64,000 bases of DNA from Bacteroidia bacterium. Its GTDB lineage: Bacteria; Bacteroidota; Bacteroidia; Bacteroidales; VadinHA17. The stretch is taken from the NCBI GenBank assembly GCA_026391215.1, contig JAPLDX010000106.1, forward strand, positions 1 through 64,000. The letters run 5' to 3'. The notes beneath the pieces were generated by a model. The model was not told the DNA's origin, ran no database searches, and saw only the letters and a list, made by a program, of their open reading frames with translations. The position numbers and the translations under genes are program-made. Below are positions 52,412-61,335 of the stretch, piece after piece (within the stretch, counting starts at the first letter, position 1; the number at the start of each line of letters is the position of its first letter).

Positions 52412-54187
52412 TCAGATTGATTTCATATAATTGACAAGTCCCTTTTTATCAATTATTTGCTTTAACTTATCAGGAAGAGGTTCAAAACTGAATTTATGTT
52501 CTCCAATTATTATTTCGCCCTTCTCAAAGCTCAGATCAACATTATCACCCTGATTGTAAGATTCAACAGCCTCTTTATGCACTATTAGCGCCAGACCCTG
52601 GTTTATTGATGAACGATAGAAGATCCTGTTCACGGATTTTACTATCACAGCCTTTATACCTGCATGTGCTAAACCCACTGACGGGTGCTCTCTTGAGCTT
52701 CCGCAACCAAAGTTGTCTCCGGCAATGAGAATATCACCTTTTGTTACACTCCGGCTGAATGAAGGGTCAAAATCTGCGAAAAGGAGTGGCAGGATTGCAT
52801 CAGGATCTGTGCTTAAAACATTATAAGTATGTTTCCCGGCAAACATCTGATCGGTGTTAAGATTATCAACATCCGAGTAATTCCAGACATTTCCAGATTT
52901 TCTTGTTTCTCCTGCCCTGATCTCAGAAGTCTTGCTCTGTGCCTGACTGTATGGAAACTTTTCATTTCCGGCTTTTTCCCGCGGATCAGTAATAACTCCA
53001 TTAAGTGCTGACATTGCGACAGTTGCCGGAGAGGCCAGATAGATCGATGCTTCTTTATTGCCCATCCTGCCAGGGAAATTGCGATTAGCGGTAGAGATTA
53101 CCGTATGTCCGTTTGCCGGGATACCCTGTCCTGTTCCCAGGCATGGGCCGCATGAGGGAGTAAGAACATTTGCTCCGGATTGCAGCAGAGTGGAAATAAT
53201 TCCCTCTTCAATTGCCTGCAGGAATATTTCCCTCGAAGCAGGAATAATACTAAGCTGAAAGCCTTCGCGTATTGTTTTGCCTTTAAGGATATGAGCAGCA
53301 ACGCGCAGATCTTCAATCCGGCCGTTTGTGCAGGTGCCAATAAGCCCCTCGTTGACAACTGTACCTGATACTTCATGAACAGACTTGATATTATCCACGT
53401 TATGAGGCGCTGCTACTACAGGGAATATCTCATTTAAACTGAGGCTTATCTCTTTAAAATATTTTGCGCCAGGATCTGCCCACACTCCCTTAATATCTTT
53501 CCTGAAGAATTCAGAAAGGACCTGGTCAGCAGGGAAAACTGCATTCTTGGCTCCCATTTCAGAAGCCAGGTTTGCAATGGTCATTCTATCGGATATATTC
53601 AGGCTTTTCACTCCATCGCCATGATATTCAATTGACATGTAGTTAGCGCCGTCCGATCCTATCATCCCTATTATCCAGAGTGCCAGATCCTTGGCAGATA
53701 CTCCTTCCTGCAATTGCCCTGTTATGGCAATCTTAATAGATTCGGGTACCCTGAACCAGGTCTCCCCTCTTTTCCATATCCCGGCAGATTCTGTACGGTC
53801 AATTCCTGCAGCAAAAGCATTGAAAGCGCCGGCAGTTGATGTATGGCTGTCGCTTCCAACTATCAGCATGCCCGGCTCAGCGTGATACGACATTATCTGG
53901 TGGCATATTCCTTTTCCGGAATCATAGAACTTATTGATACCCTGCTGTTTTACGATGTTTCTTATATCCTGGTACTGCGTTGCCAGCTTTGCATCAGCTG
54001 GGGGAGCATTATGATCAAGTACAACAAGCATCTGGCCAGGATCAGACACTTTCTGTCCGCCCATATTACAGAAAGTCTTAAAAATACTTGAGGTATTATC
54101 GTGGGAAAGGATAATATCAGGTTTTGCAAAAACTATTGTTCCTGCAGAAGCATTGAAAATCTTTTCAGCAAAGGTGAATTGTTTCAT
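52412..54187 (-). CDS. Fused LeuC-LeuD aconitase-family hydro-lyase 1
   Basis: 591 residues in one chain: large (LeuC-like) domain to about 415 with HTSTAGAFNAFAAGIDRTE, cluster cysteine in LIGTCTNGRIED and CGPCLGTGQGIPA (the CxxC that completes the [4Fe-4S] site), then a linker and a small (LeuD-like) swivel domain with DNFGCGSSREHPSVGL. It should isomerise or dehydrate a hydroxy-acid (isopropylmalate, homocitrate, dimethylmalate or similar). The small-domain substrate loop reads AGKHTYNV, unlike the YLVV or YLRT loops of known IPM and homoaconitate enzymes, so the substrate is uncertain. No leuA or leuB is near. The close paralogue is 32 bases upstream. Confidence 0.82.
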   Translation of the reverse strand: MKQFTFAEKIFNASAGTIVFAKPDIILSHDNTSSIFKTFCNMGGQKVSDPGQMLVVLDHNAPPADAKLATQYQDIRNIVKQQGINKFYDSGKGICHQIMSYHAEPGMLIVGSDSHTSTAGAFNAFAAGIDRTESAGIWKRGETWFRVPESIKIAITGQLQEGVSAKDLALWIIGMIGSDGANYMSIEYHGDGVKSLNISDRMTIANLASEMGAKNAVFPADQVLSEFFRKDIKGVWADPGAKYFKEISLSLNEIFPVVAAPHNVDNIKSVHEVSGTVVNEGLIGTCTNGRIEDLRVAAHILKGKTIREGFQLSIIPASREIFLQAIEEGIISTLLQSGANVLTPSCGPCLGTGQGIPANGHTVISTANRNFPGRMGNKEASIYLASPATVAMSALNGVITDPREKAGNEKFPYSQAQSKTSEIRAGETRKSGNVWNYSDVDNLNTDQMFAGKHTYNVLSTDPDAILPLLFADFDPSFSRSVTKGDILIAGDNFGCGSSREHPSVGLAHAGIKAVIVKSVNRIFYRSSINQGLALIVHKEAVESYNQGDNVDLSFEKGEIIIGEHKFSFEPLPDKLKQIIDKKGLVNYMKSI

Positions 54188-54219
54188 AGAAATCTATAAG
54201 CATTTGAATTAACTAAATA

Positions 54220-56034
54220 TCAACCAAAGAGACTTCCGTTCTGCCATATTTCATACTGCACATCAGAAAATGGCACGGCAGATGTTGTTTTATTGTTACG
54301 TGAATTTGTGACTATTCCTGTCCTGAGATGAATTTTGATATTATCTCCATCATGCAAATCCAGTTCATCAAGCGATTTGCAGGAAATAATCGGCAGGGCG
54401 GCGTTTATTGCGTTTCTCTCGTATATTGCCCCGAACGATTCAGCAAGGATGCCCTGTATGCCAAGTGAGATAAAGCAATCGACAGCCTGTTGTCTTGAGC
54501 TGCCGCTTCCAAAATTCTTACCTGTAACTACAATATCTCCAGATCTTGCTTTTTTCGAAAATTGCTCATATCCTTTCAGGTTATCGAATGTATATTGACC
54601 CATCTCCTTCATATCTGTAATTGCCAGGTACCTGTTATGAAAGATCATGTCTGTATCAATATTGTCTTTTTTAATCAGCCATATTATTCCTTCTATATAA
54701 TCAGGTTTGGCTTTTTTGTCTTTGTGCCTGTCTTTCTTGTAATTATTTGAAACTGATTTAGACGGCTGACTGAAAACGGAAGGTTTAGCCGGAATTTTAT
54801 CGGGTGTCGTTATATATCCAGCCACGGCAGAAGCTGCAACCACAGCAGGTGAAGCCAGGTATACGCTTCCCTTCCCCTGCTTTCCGGGAAAATTCCTGTT
54901 TCCTGTGCTTATAGTCACCTCCTCCGGACCATTCTGCCCGACCTGCCCTGCTGCACAACCGGCACAGCCTGCATTTGAAACCAGTGCTCCGGCCTTCTTA
55001 AAAATATCAATCAATCCATCCATAAGACAGTTCTTCCATATTTCGTCAGTTGCAGGTACAATTTTCAGAATAACGCCTGGGGCGACTTTTCTGTCCTTAA
55101 GTATCTCGGCAGCCTTTTGCATATCTTCCATTCTTCCGTTTGTACAGCTACCGATAAATGCAGAATCTATTTTCTGTCCTTCTACCGATGCTGCATCGAC
55201 AGTGTCATGAGGTTCTCCCGGGCGGGATATCACCGGAAGAAATTTTGTGACATCCAGGTCGAATTTCTTTTCGTATGACGCATCATTATCGGCAAAAACG
55301 GGAGTAAACTTATTTTTTGAATTGCGGCTGCAAAATTCAATAATCTCCTTGGATGGCGGGAATAATATTATTATGGCACCCATCTCGGTTGCCATTGATG
55401 AGACAGTTATCCTGGCATCAAGGCTCATTTTATCAACCGAATCACCATATAGCTCCACTGAATATCCAAGAAGAGAGTTTGCCCCGAAGATCTTCAGTAG
55501 GTTCAGTATAATATCTTTTGAAGTTATGTTTTCCGGAAATTCTCCATTTAACTGGATCCTGACAGAAGGAGGCACCTTAAACCATATCCTTCCGTTATGC
55601 CATGATGCAGCTATATCCATATCTCCCATTCCCTGACCAAAAGCGCCGACAGCTCCAAGGATGTTGGCATGTGAATCGGTTGAGACGGCTGTTGCACCCG
55701 GATATACATATCCTTTGTCAATCAGTATATGCGTACCTATACCAGCATCAATATCGAAAATCTTAATACCATTTTCACGGGCAAAAAGTCGGCAAATATG
55801 TTGATTTACTGCATATTTCTGATCAGATCCTGTCGGATTGCAATCGAAGGTAAACAGGGTTTTTTCAGGATTTTCTATCTGCAATCCGTGATCCCTGATA
55901 TTTTTGACAACATTTGCACCTCCAAAATCACGCGCGACCCTGACATCTATGCCAACATCAATTATTTCATCCGGATGTACAGTTTCATTTTTTGAATGTG
56001 CTGCAAGTATTTTTTCAACCAATGTCATTGTCAT
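54220..56034 (-). CDS. Fused LeuC-LeuD aconitase-family hydro-lyase 2
   Basis: 604 residues, same domain order as its neighbour. Large domain: VSTDSHANILGAVGAFGQGMGDMD, FIGSCTNGRMEDMQ, and NAGCAGCAAGQVGQ for the cluster. Small domain: DNIDTDMIFHNRYLAITDMKEMGQYTF and GKNFGSGSSRQQAVDCF. The substrate loop contains RYLAIT, differing from its paralogue. Fused IPM-isomerase-like proteins occur in branched dicarboxylate metabolism. Two active-looking but different paralogues side by side may act on successive or alternative substrates. An AraC gene follows upstream in the same direction, 51 bases away. Confidence 0.82.
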   Translation of the reverse strand: MTMTLVEKILAAHSKNETVHPDEIIDVGIDVRVARDFGGANVVKNIRDHGLQIENPEKTLFTFDCNPTGSDQKYAVNQHICRLFARENGIKIFDIDAGIGTHILIDKGYVYPGATAVSTDSHANILGAVGAFGQGMGDMDIAASWHNGRIWFKVPPSVRIQLNGEFPENITSKDIILNLLKIFGANSLLGYSVELYGDSVDKMSLDARITVSSMATEMGAIIILFPPSKEIIEFCSRNSKNKFTPVFADNDASYEKKFDLDVTKFLPVISRPGEPHDTVDAASVEGQKIDSAFIGSCTNGRMEDMQKAAEILKDRKVAPGVILKIVPATDEIWKNCLMDGLIDIFKKAGALVSNAGCAGCAAGQVGQNGPEEVTISTGNRNFPGKQGKGSVYLASPAVVAASAVAGYITTPDKIPAKPSVFSQPSKSVSNNYKKDRHKDKKAKPDYIEGIIWLIKKDNIDTDMIFHNRYLAITDMKEMGQYTFDNLKGYEQFSKKARSGDIVVTGKNFGSGSSRQQAVDCFISLGIQGILAESFGAIYERNAINAALPIISCKSLDELDLHDGDNIKIHLRTGIVTNSRNNKTTSAVPFSDVQYEIWQNGSLFG

Positions 56035-56085
56035 AGCTTATTTTTTAGTAAGATCAGGTAATAATCAAACCCGGAAAGATTTAAT

Positions 56086-56934
56086 TTATCTGTACTGAGC
56101 CCTGTAATCACGTGGTGAAATGCCTTCAGTCTTCCTGAACTGCTTATTGAAATTAGATATGCTCTCAAAACCGCATTCAACCGCAATATCATGAATCTGG
56201 TATTCTGTTTCACGGAGAAGATAGCATGCCTTGTTTGTCCGCACCCTGTTAACATACTCGACAAATCCTGCCCCGCTGTTCTTTTTAAAGAAACGGCTAA
56301 AAGCGTATGGGTTCATTTGTGCTATTTTAGAAACTTTTTCCAGTGATATCGGTTTAAAATAGTTTTCTCTGACATAGGTATACGCATCAGCCATTTTTTT
56401 GTTCCCACGTTCATCATAAACCTGCTTATAATTTTCGGAGCAAAGAAGGATCTTTTTCTCAGACTGGCACATGATTCTGACAACATTAAAGAAATCGATC
56501 ATTTTTTCAATTCCGGCATTGCCGGTCATCTCAACAAGATGTTTTTCGACCTTTTTTGCATCCTCAACTGAAAAGCCAATTCCTCTATCAGCCTGGGCCA
56601 GCAGCTCTCTCACGCAATGCATTTCATGCTGTCCGAGAAGTGCATCGCCCAATGACGACTGCCTGAAATGAACCACGATACCATGCTTTTCAGGCAGATC
56701 TTTTTCGGGTTTGTAATAATTCCATGAATGAGGAATATTTCCGGCGACAAGAACCATATCGTACTGATCAAATAATTCGACGCTATCACCTACGATACGG
56801 GTTCCATTGCTTTTAATATTCAGCACGAGTTCATATTCCGGATGGAAATGCCACATTCCTCCGGTATCGGTTATATATTCAGCAATAAAACCGCCTCCGT
56901 CATCATAACTTATCTTCTCAAGTTCCGCTATCAT
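56086..56934 (-). CDS. AraC-family transcriptional regulator
   Basis: 282 residues from ATG 56934; a longer TTG-started frame to 57009 is less likely. An N-terminal cupin-like sensor (MWHFHPEYELVLNIKSNGTRIVGDSVELFDQYDMVLVAGNIPHSW) is followed by two C-terminal helix-turn-helix motifs (SLEKVSKIAQMNPYAFSRFFKKNSGAGFVEYVNRVR and IHDIAVECGFESISNFNKQFRKTEGISPRDYR). It is placed to control the tandem hydro-lyase genes downstream. It is not adjacent to the rhamnose genes, so calling it RhaR would be unjustified. Confidence 0.88.
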   Translation of the reverse strand: MIAELEKISYDDGGGFIAEYITDTGGMWHFHPEYELVLNIKSNGTRIVGDSVELFDQYDMVLVAGNIPHSWNYYKPEKDLPEKHGIVVHFRQSSLGDALLGQHEMHCVRELLAQADRGIGFSVEDAKKVEKHLVEMTGNAGIEKMIDFFNVVRIMCQSEKKILLCSENYKQVYDERGNKKMADAYTYVRENYFKPISLEKVSKIAQMNPYAFSRFFKKNSGAGFVEYVNRVRTNKACYLLRETEYQIHDIAVECGFESISNFNKQFRKTEGISPRDYRAQYR

Positions 56935-57028
56935 CAGGAAATATAATTTAACCGGTATCCTTTCAAATTTAAACAATATTACGTCAATTTCCGCTGAGAA
57001 AGATTTCAAAATAATTTTTCTTTAATAA

Positions 57029-57059
57029 TTTGAAATTACAAATTTTATATGTAAATTTG
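57029..57059 (+). promoter_or_regulatory. Consensus Bacteroidetes promoter of the 6S-like RNA
   Basis: TTTG (57029-57032), a 19-base spacer and TAAATTTG (57052-57059) match the -33/-7 consensus exactly. Predicted transcription start is near 57066. Confidence 0.75.
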
Positions 57060-57065
57060 TTACCA

Positions 57066-57281
57066 AGCTCATGCTATTGGTATAAGAGGAGATGAGCAAG
57101 GGTTGGGAGTGAGAATCAACAGGATTGTATTGCAGACATTGACTTTCACATCTGGGACCTGAGGAACAGCGCCAGCTTTCCGTGGTTCCATCCTTTTATC
57201 AGACAGTAGACACGGGAATTATCTTTTTAATAAAACCCGCTCCCTGATTCTCACAACCACCCTTCCTCCTCTTATTTTTTT
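57066..57281 (+). ncRNA. ssrS: 6S-like RNA
   Basis: About 215 bases without an ORF form a long rod: ATAAGAGGAG (57082-57091) pairs with CTCCTCTTAT (57266-57275), then AAGGGTTG-side with the CCACCCTT side, then TGAGAATCA with TGATTCTCA, leaving a large central internal region capped by a further arm. A T-run (57275-57281) closes it as a terminator and a perfect promoter precedes it. Size, rod shape and central bubble fit 6S RNA, which binds RNA polymerase; a Bacteroidetes 6S form is known (6S-Flavo). The identification rests on structure only. Confidence 0.7.
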
Positions 57282-57321
57282 ATACCCTCTGATATGCCTG
57301 CACGGCTGGTTATATATATCA

Positions 57322-57351
57322 TTTCACGAGTAAAATAATTCATTATCTTTG
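57322..57351 (+). promoter_or_regulatory. Candidate promoter of bioG
   Basis: TATCTTTG (57344-57351) fits the -7 element; TTTC (57322-57325), 18 bases upstream, is one base off the -33 TTTG. It lies about 50 bases before the bioG start. Confidence 0.4.
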
Positions 57352-57399
57352 TTTTTGGGTGAATTGGGTAATCTGATTTTTTAATATTAACGCGAGGCC

Positions 57400-58131
57400 A
57401 TGAGAACTTATATCAGGCGCAGGGAGAAGAATGATCAGCTTGTCGTCTTTTACGGAGGATGGGGTATGGATGAGAATGTCTTTACTCCGTTATGCAATGA
57501 TGAGTTTGATTTTATTCTTTTTTATAACTATTCCGCTAATGAAGCCCTGGTACTTCCGGAGATGAAGGTATATAAGAAAATCACTCTTATCGGATATTCT
57601 CTTGGAGTTTGGGCCGCGGAATATCTTTCATCAAAAACCGGAATAAAGCCTGATGTAACTATAGCTGTTAACGGAACTCCTATACCTGCCGATGACAATT
57701 ACGGCATACCACTTAAGATATTTGAGGGGACACTTAATAATATTACTGAAGCGCACATGGACAAATTCTATTTGAGGATGTTCGGCGACAGGAAGACCTT
57801 CAGAATGAATGCAGACAGAATACCACACAGAACAATCAAGTCGCTTCACGACGAACTTAGATGGCTCTATAACAGAATAATGGAACAAACTGAGCCGGGT
57901 TTCAGATGGGATTATGCTGTATCAAGCGAAAATGACCGTGTTTTTCCGGCAGGTAATGTCAAAAGTTACTGGCAAAAGGAAAAGCTCACACGGCATATTA
58001 TTCTTCCCCTTCCCCATTATTTATTTAATCAATGGAATTCCTTCACTGATTTCATAAGCTATGTGGAGCAGTTCAGAAAGAAAAGGGTTCCAAAAAGGAA
58101 AATACAGGAAGCTGTTCTTAAAGATCTTTGA
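57400..58131 (+). CDS. bioG: BioG-like pimeloyl-ACP methyl ester esterase (DUF452)
   Basis: 243 residues of alpha/beta-hydrolase type. FYGGWGMDENVFTPL near the start and LIGYSLGVWAAEYL (nucleophile Ser in GYSLG) are typical of BioG/DUF452, and LPLPHYLFNQW supplies the late His. BioG removes the methyl ester from pimeloyl-ACP before biotin ring assembly. No other biotin genes are nearby, so the assignment depends on family resemblance. Its end overlaps the facing gene by 14 bases. Confidence 0.78.
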   Translation: MRTYIRRREKNDQLVVFYGGWGMDENVFTPLCNDEFDFILFYNYSANEALVLPEMKVYKKITLIGYSLGVWAAEYLSSKTGIKPDVTIAVNGTPIPADDNYGIPLKIFEGTLNNITEAHMDKFYLRMFGDRKTFRMNADRIPHRTIKSLHDELRWLYNRIMEQTEPGFRWDYAVSSENDRVFPAGNVKSYWQKEKLTRHIILPLPHYLFNQWNSFTDFISYVEQFRKKRVPKRKIQEAVLKDL

Positions 58132-59461
58132 TCAGGATATTGGAATCGGATTTTGCCATCTGTTTTTCAAATTTCTCAAGCATTGAGACTACCTTTTCGT
58201 AGTCTTTGTTTTTTAAAACTGTCTGTTGTTCAATGCCTTTTTTATCCAGCCGTGACAGTACATAACTTACAGTAAGCTTATTAATATCCAGAGCCGGCTG
58301 GTAGAGCCTTTCAATCGCATCCTTTTCGTGAATTACCGAAACAAGATTAGAACTGCTGAGATCCTTAAGAATGTCACGTGCAAGCCGGACAGGGATTTTC
58401 AGCGTTTTCCCAATATCTTCTGTACTTACAGCTTTTTCTCCTATTGCAAAGTTCCTGATGATCATATTCATGATTAATATAATCAAGGCGCGCTTATGAA
58501 AGTGGCTCACATTCAGCGCTTCAGATTCAGACTCATAACGTGAGATATTCTGATTGGCAAAGGAAAGCTCGGCTCCAAGGAGGACTATAATCCAGCTGGT
58601 CTGTAAGAAAATAATAAACAGGGGTACAGCTGCCAATCCTCCATAGATAGCACTTAGTTTTGTGATCCCAAACTGAAGATCCAGATATACCCATTGTAAA
58701 ATCTTCAGAATTGTACCTGCAATAATGCCTGATATCAGTGCTGGCATAAACTTAACCTTGGCATTTGGCATCACTATAAATAACAGTGTTAGAATGAGCC
58801 AGGTCAGTAAATATGGTGCAAACTTGATTAGAAAGCTTATCACAGGCTTGAAAAAACCTAGTATTGGCGCTTTAGTCATAAACTCGGTCAGATAAGCACT
58901 GATAAATACTGTAATACTGCTTGATATTACGAGAAGTACCGGGGCAATCAGCATAATTGTCAGGTAATCAGTGAATTTCCTGTACCATGCCCTTGGTGAT
59001 GATATCTGCCAGATATGGTTGAATGAGTTTTCGATCTGGCTTAGTAAGGATACAACAGACCAGAAGAGGATTATCACTCCCACCCCGGCAATATAACCGC
59101 CACTTGTATTTTGAACTGTCTGACTTGCTTTCTCAAGCAGCGGTGTCAGGATTTCACTATATGACTGAAAATCCTTTGAGTTTGTTATTATTGACTGCAG
59201 ATTCTGATCAAGCCCAAAACCTTTGGCTATAGCAAATGCTATTGCAATTACAGGAATAATGGACATAAGTGTATAAAATGTCAGAGCGGATGCACGCAAG
59301 TCGACTTTATCCTTCAATGAACTCTTGCCAGCAATGAATAGGATCCTTCCCTGTTTGATCAAAAATGTCTTTCTTTTCGATAATTCGGAAAGCGGAGTGT
59401 GCCAAATTGCATCGTTTACCCTCTTAACCTGCTCCAGAGCCCATGATACAGGATTTGCCAT
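58118..59461 (-). CDS. YihY/BrkB-family membrane protein
   Basis: 447 residues from ATG 59461. Six membrane segments occur between about 60 and 310, with the signature region LRASALTFYTLMSIIPVIAIAFAIAKGFG and AAVPLFIIFLQTSWIIVLLGAELSFANQN. A C-terminal cytoplasmic domain of about 120 residues with a winged-helix-like segment (IGKTLKIPVRLARDILKDLSSSNLV) is extra to the core family and common in Bacteroidetes members. Once called ribonuclease BN, the family is now seen as transport-related; function not known. Confidence 0.85.
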   Translation of the reverse strand: MANPVSWALEQVKRVNDAIWHTPLSELSKRKTFLIKQGRILFIAGKSSLKDKVDLRASALTFYTLMSIIPVIAIAFAIAKGFGLDQNLQSIITNSKDFQSYSEILTPLLEKASQTVQNTSGGYIAGVGVIILFWSVVSLLSQIENSFNHIWQISSPRAWYRKFTDYLTIMLIAPVLLVISSSITVFISAYLTEFMTKAPILGFFKPVISFLIKFAPYLLTWLILTLLFIVMPNAKVKFMPALISGIIAGTILKILQWVYLDLQFGITKLSAIYGGLAAVPLFIIFLQTSWIIVLLGAELSFANQNISRYESESEALNVSHFHKRALIILIMNMIIRNFAIGEKAVSTEDIGKTLKIPVRLARDILKDLSSSNLVSVIHEKDAIERLYQPALDINKLTVSYVLSRLDKKGIEQQTVLKNKDYEKVVSMLEKFEKQMAKSDSNILIKDL

Positions 59462-59544
59462 GGTGTTTGTTTTTTCAAATATACAAAATACACAAGGTGT
59501 ATAAATAAAAATAATTATTATTTTCACTTTGAAGAATAACACTT

Positions 59545-60237
59545 ATGAAGATTGAAATCCTGGAATTTGTAGAGGGGGCAAAAAAAGCTACAGGACTGAC
59601 TGTCATTATTGATGTTTTCAGGGCATTTTCAGTAGCCTGCTATACGTTTGATTCAGGTGCTGTTCGTCTGATAGTTACTTCTGAGGTACAGAAGGCCTTT
59701 GATTTAAAAGCGACATATAAGAATTCTATCCTTACAGGAGAAAGAGGAGAAAGAAAAATTGAGGGATTTGACTTCGGGAACAGTCCGACAGAGATAATTA
59801 AAGCCGATCTTCAAGGGAAAACAGTGATTCAAACGACAACTGCAGGAACAAATGGTTTGATAAAAGCTGAAAATGCCGATATTCTGTTAACTGGGAGCAT
59901 GGTTAATGCAGACGCAATTGTGAAATATATCAAAACTCTGAATCCGTCAAATGTATCCCTGGTAGCAATGGGTTACAGGGCATCTTCTTCTGCTGAAGAG
60001 GATCTAATATGTGCAGAAATGATAAGATCAGAACTTATGGGAACAGATATAAGCTTTGAAAAGAGAATCGCCGAACTACGGTATGGGAGCGGAAGCAGGT
60101 TCTTTGATCCTACAAACCTAAGCTACTCTCCTCCTACTGATTTTTTTCTTTGCACAATGGTTAATAAGTTCAATTTTGTACTGAAAGGAGAAAAAAGGCC
60201 GGACGGGAATATGGATCTGATGAAGATTGATGTATGA
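59545..60237 (+). CDS. comB: ComB-family phosphatase (probable 2-phosphosulfolactate phosphatase)
   Basis: 230 residues. ComB hallmarks: VIIDVFRAFSVACY near the start, TGERGERKIEGFDFGNSPTEI, TTTAGTNGL and MGYRASSSAEEDLICAEMI. In methanogens ComB makes sulfolactate for coenzyme M; in Bacteria the family is spread widely and its role is often unclear. No comA or comC is in the window, so either sulfolactate metabolism is encoded elsewhere or the substrate differs. Confidence 0.85.
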   Translation: MKIEILEFVEGAKKATGLTVIIDVFRAFSVACYTFDSGAVRLIVTSEVQKAFDLKATYKNSILTGERGERKIEGFDFGNSPTEIIKADLQGKTVIQTTTAGTNGLIKAENADILLTGSMVNADAIVKYIKTLNPSNVSLVAMGYRASSSAEEDLICAEMIRSELMGTDISFEKRIAELRYGSGSRFFDPTNLSYSPPTDFFLCTMVNKFNFVLKGEKRPDGNMDLMKIDV

Positions 60238-60255
60238 CCAGGTATAGATATGTTC

Positions 60256-61212
60256 TTATAGATCTATAGTCCCAGGTAAAAATAAAGGAATAAACTTTCT
60301 TCTGCTGTGAATTTCACGGAAAGCACAGAACATGCAGACTTTATAAAAATTGAACAGCCAGAGAGGCGGATCAGATGAATCAATACGGAGTTCCATTCTT
60401 TCCCTGTAACGTATAAATATAGCGACAAGGATCAGCCTGACCCGGAAAATACGAATCTTGTTATAAATACGAAGCATCCTTACGGTTGAGGAGAAAGTCC
60501 TCTTGTCAGTGACACTGTCATAGAGCCTGCTAAGGTTTTCCAGTCTCAGCTTTGTCTTGTCAAGAAACTCACGGTTTGACTCCAGGCCTTCATGCAAAAG
60601 CCCGTTATCTATATGGAATATGTCAATGTCAGCTTTCTTAAGCTGGTAACTTAACAGGGTGTCCTCATGACCATATTGCTTAAGTTCCTCATTGAAACGC
60701 AGTTTTGAGAAAATAGTCCTGTCTATAAGTACATTAAATGTAGTAAATGCAGCATGTGGATGCTTGTTTCTCTCAAAAGCTTTTCTCTGTTCCCTTTTAA
60801 TTCCGTATTTCCACCTCAGTATCTTTTCAGGATCTCCAGGAGGACTTTCATGATACAGAATACCTCCGGATATAACCCTTGCAGAAGCCATAACCGCTAT
60901 CCAGTTATTCAAATAGGTCTCTGCAGTGGCCGGTATCATGGCATCAGAGTCAATATACAGCAGGAAGTCCCCTTTTGCTTCGAGGGCAAGTTTGTTTCTT
61001 ATAGCAGCTCTCCCGATATTTTTTTCTGAGACAATAACCCTTACTCCATCACCTCTAAGGGACTTATATTTCAAACGATTCTCAGCTGAAGAGCCATCAT
61101 CCCCTATAATTATCTCAAGTAATTCCGGAATTTTGCCGATACAACTCCTCATGCTGCAGACCAATGCCACAATGTCATAATCACAAACCGGAATGAGCAA
61201 GGAAATTGTCAT
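60256..61212 (-). CDS. Glycosyltransferase family 2
   Basis: 318 residues of GT-A type. SLLIPVCDYDIVALVCSM opens the fold, IIGDDGSS gives the first acidic motif, LYIDSDAMIP the DxD metal motif and GHEDTLLSYQL the ED catalytic motif. It has no clear membrane anchor beyond hydrophobic strands. It probably adds a sugar to an envelope glycan, but no polysaccharide locus is visible around it. Confidence 0.87.
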   Translation of the reverse strand: MTISLLIPVCDYDIVALVCSMRSCIGKIPELLEIIIGDDGSSAENRLKYKSLRGDGVRVIVSEKNIGRAAIRNKLALEAKGDFLLYIDSDAMIPATAETYLNNWIAVMASARVISGGILYHESPPGDPEKILRWKYGIKREQRKAFERNKHPHAAFTTFNVLIDRTIFSKLRFNEELKQYGHEDTLLSYQLKKADIDIFHIDNGLLHEGLESNREFLDKTKLRLENLSRLYDSVTDKRTFSSTVRMLRIYNKIRIFRVRLILVAIFIRYRERMELRIDSSDPPLWLFNFYKVCMFCAFREIHSRRKFIPLFLPGTIDL

Positions 61213-61276
61213 TAGCTACCCATAGAATTAACAGACCAAAAATACAATATATTTCTTTATAATAGAAAGTAATGAA

Positions 61277-61307
61277 TTTGGCAAAGAAATTGTAATGACT
61301 AATTTTG
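61277..61307 (+). promoter_or_regulatory. Consensus Bacteroidetes promoter of the broken thioredoxin-like gene
   Basis: TTTG (61277-61280), a 19-base spacer and TAATTTTG (61300-61307) match the consensus exactly. The predicted start near 61314 gives a leader of about 22 bases before the ATG at 61336, so the broken gene still has an intact promoter. Confidence 0.7.
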
Positions 61308-61335
61308 TCTTCAACATTTACTATTAGACAATTAG

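Noticed and set aside
56086..56934. AraC gene as the rhamnose regulator RhaR
   Set aside because: It is about 29 kb from the rhamnose genes and directly upstream of the tandem hydro-lyases, so nothing links it to rhamnose.
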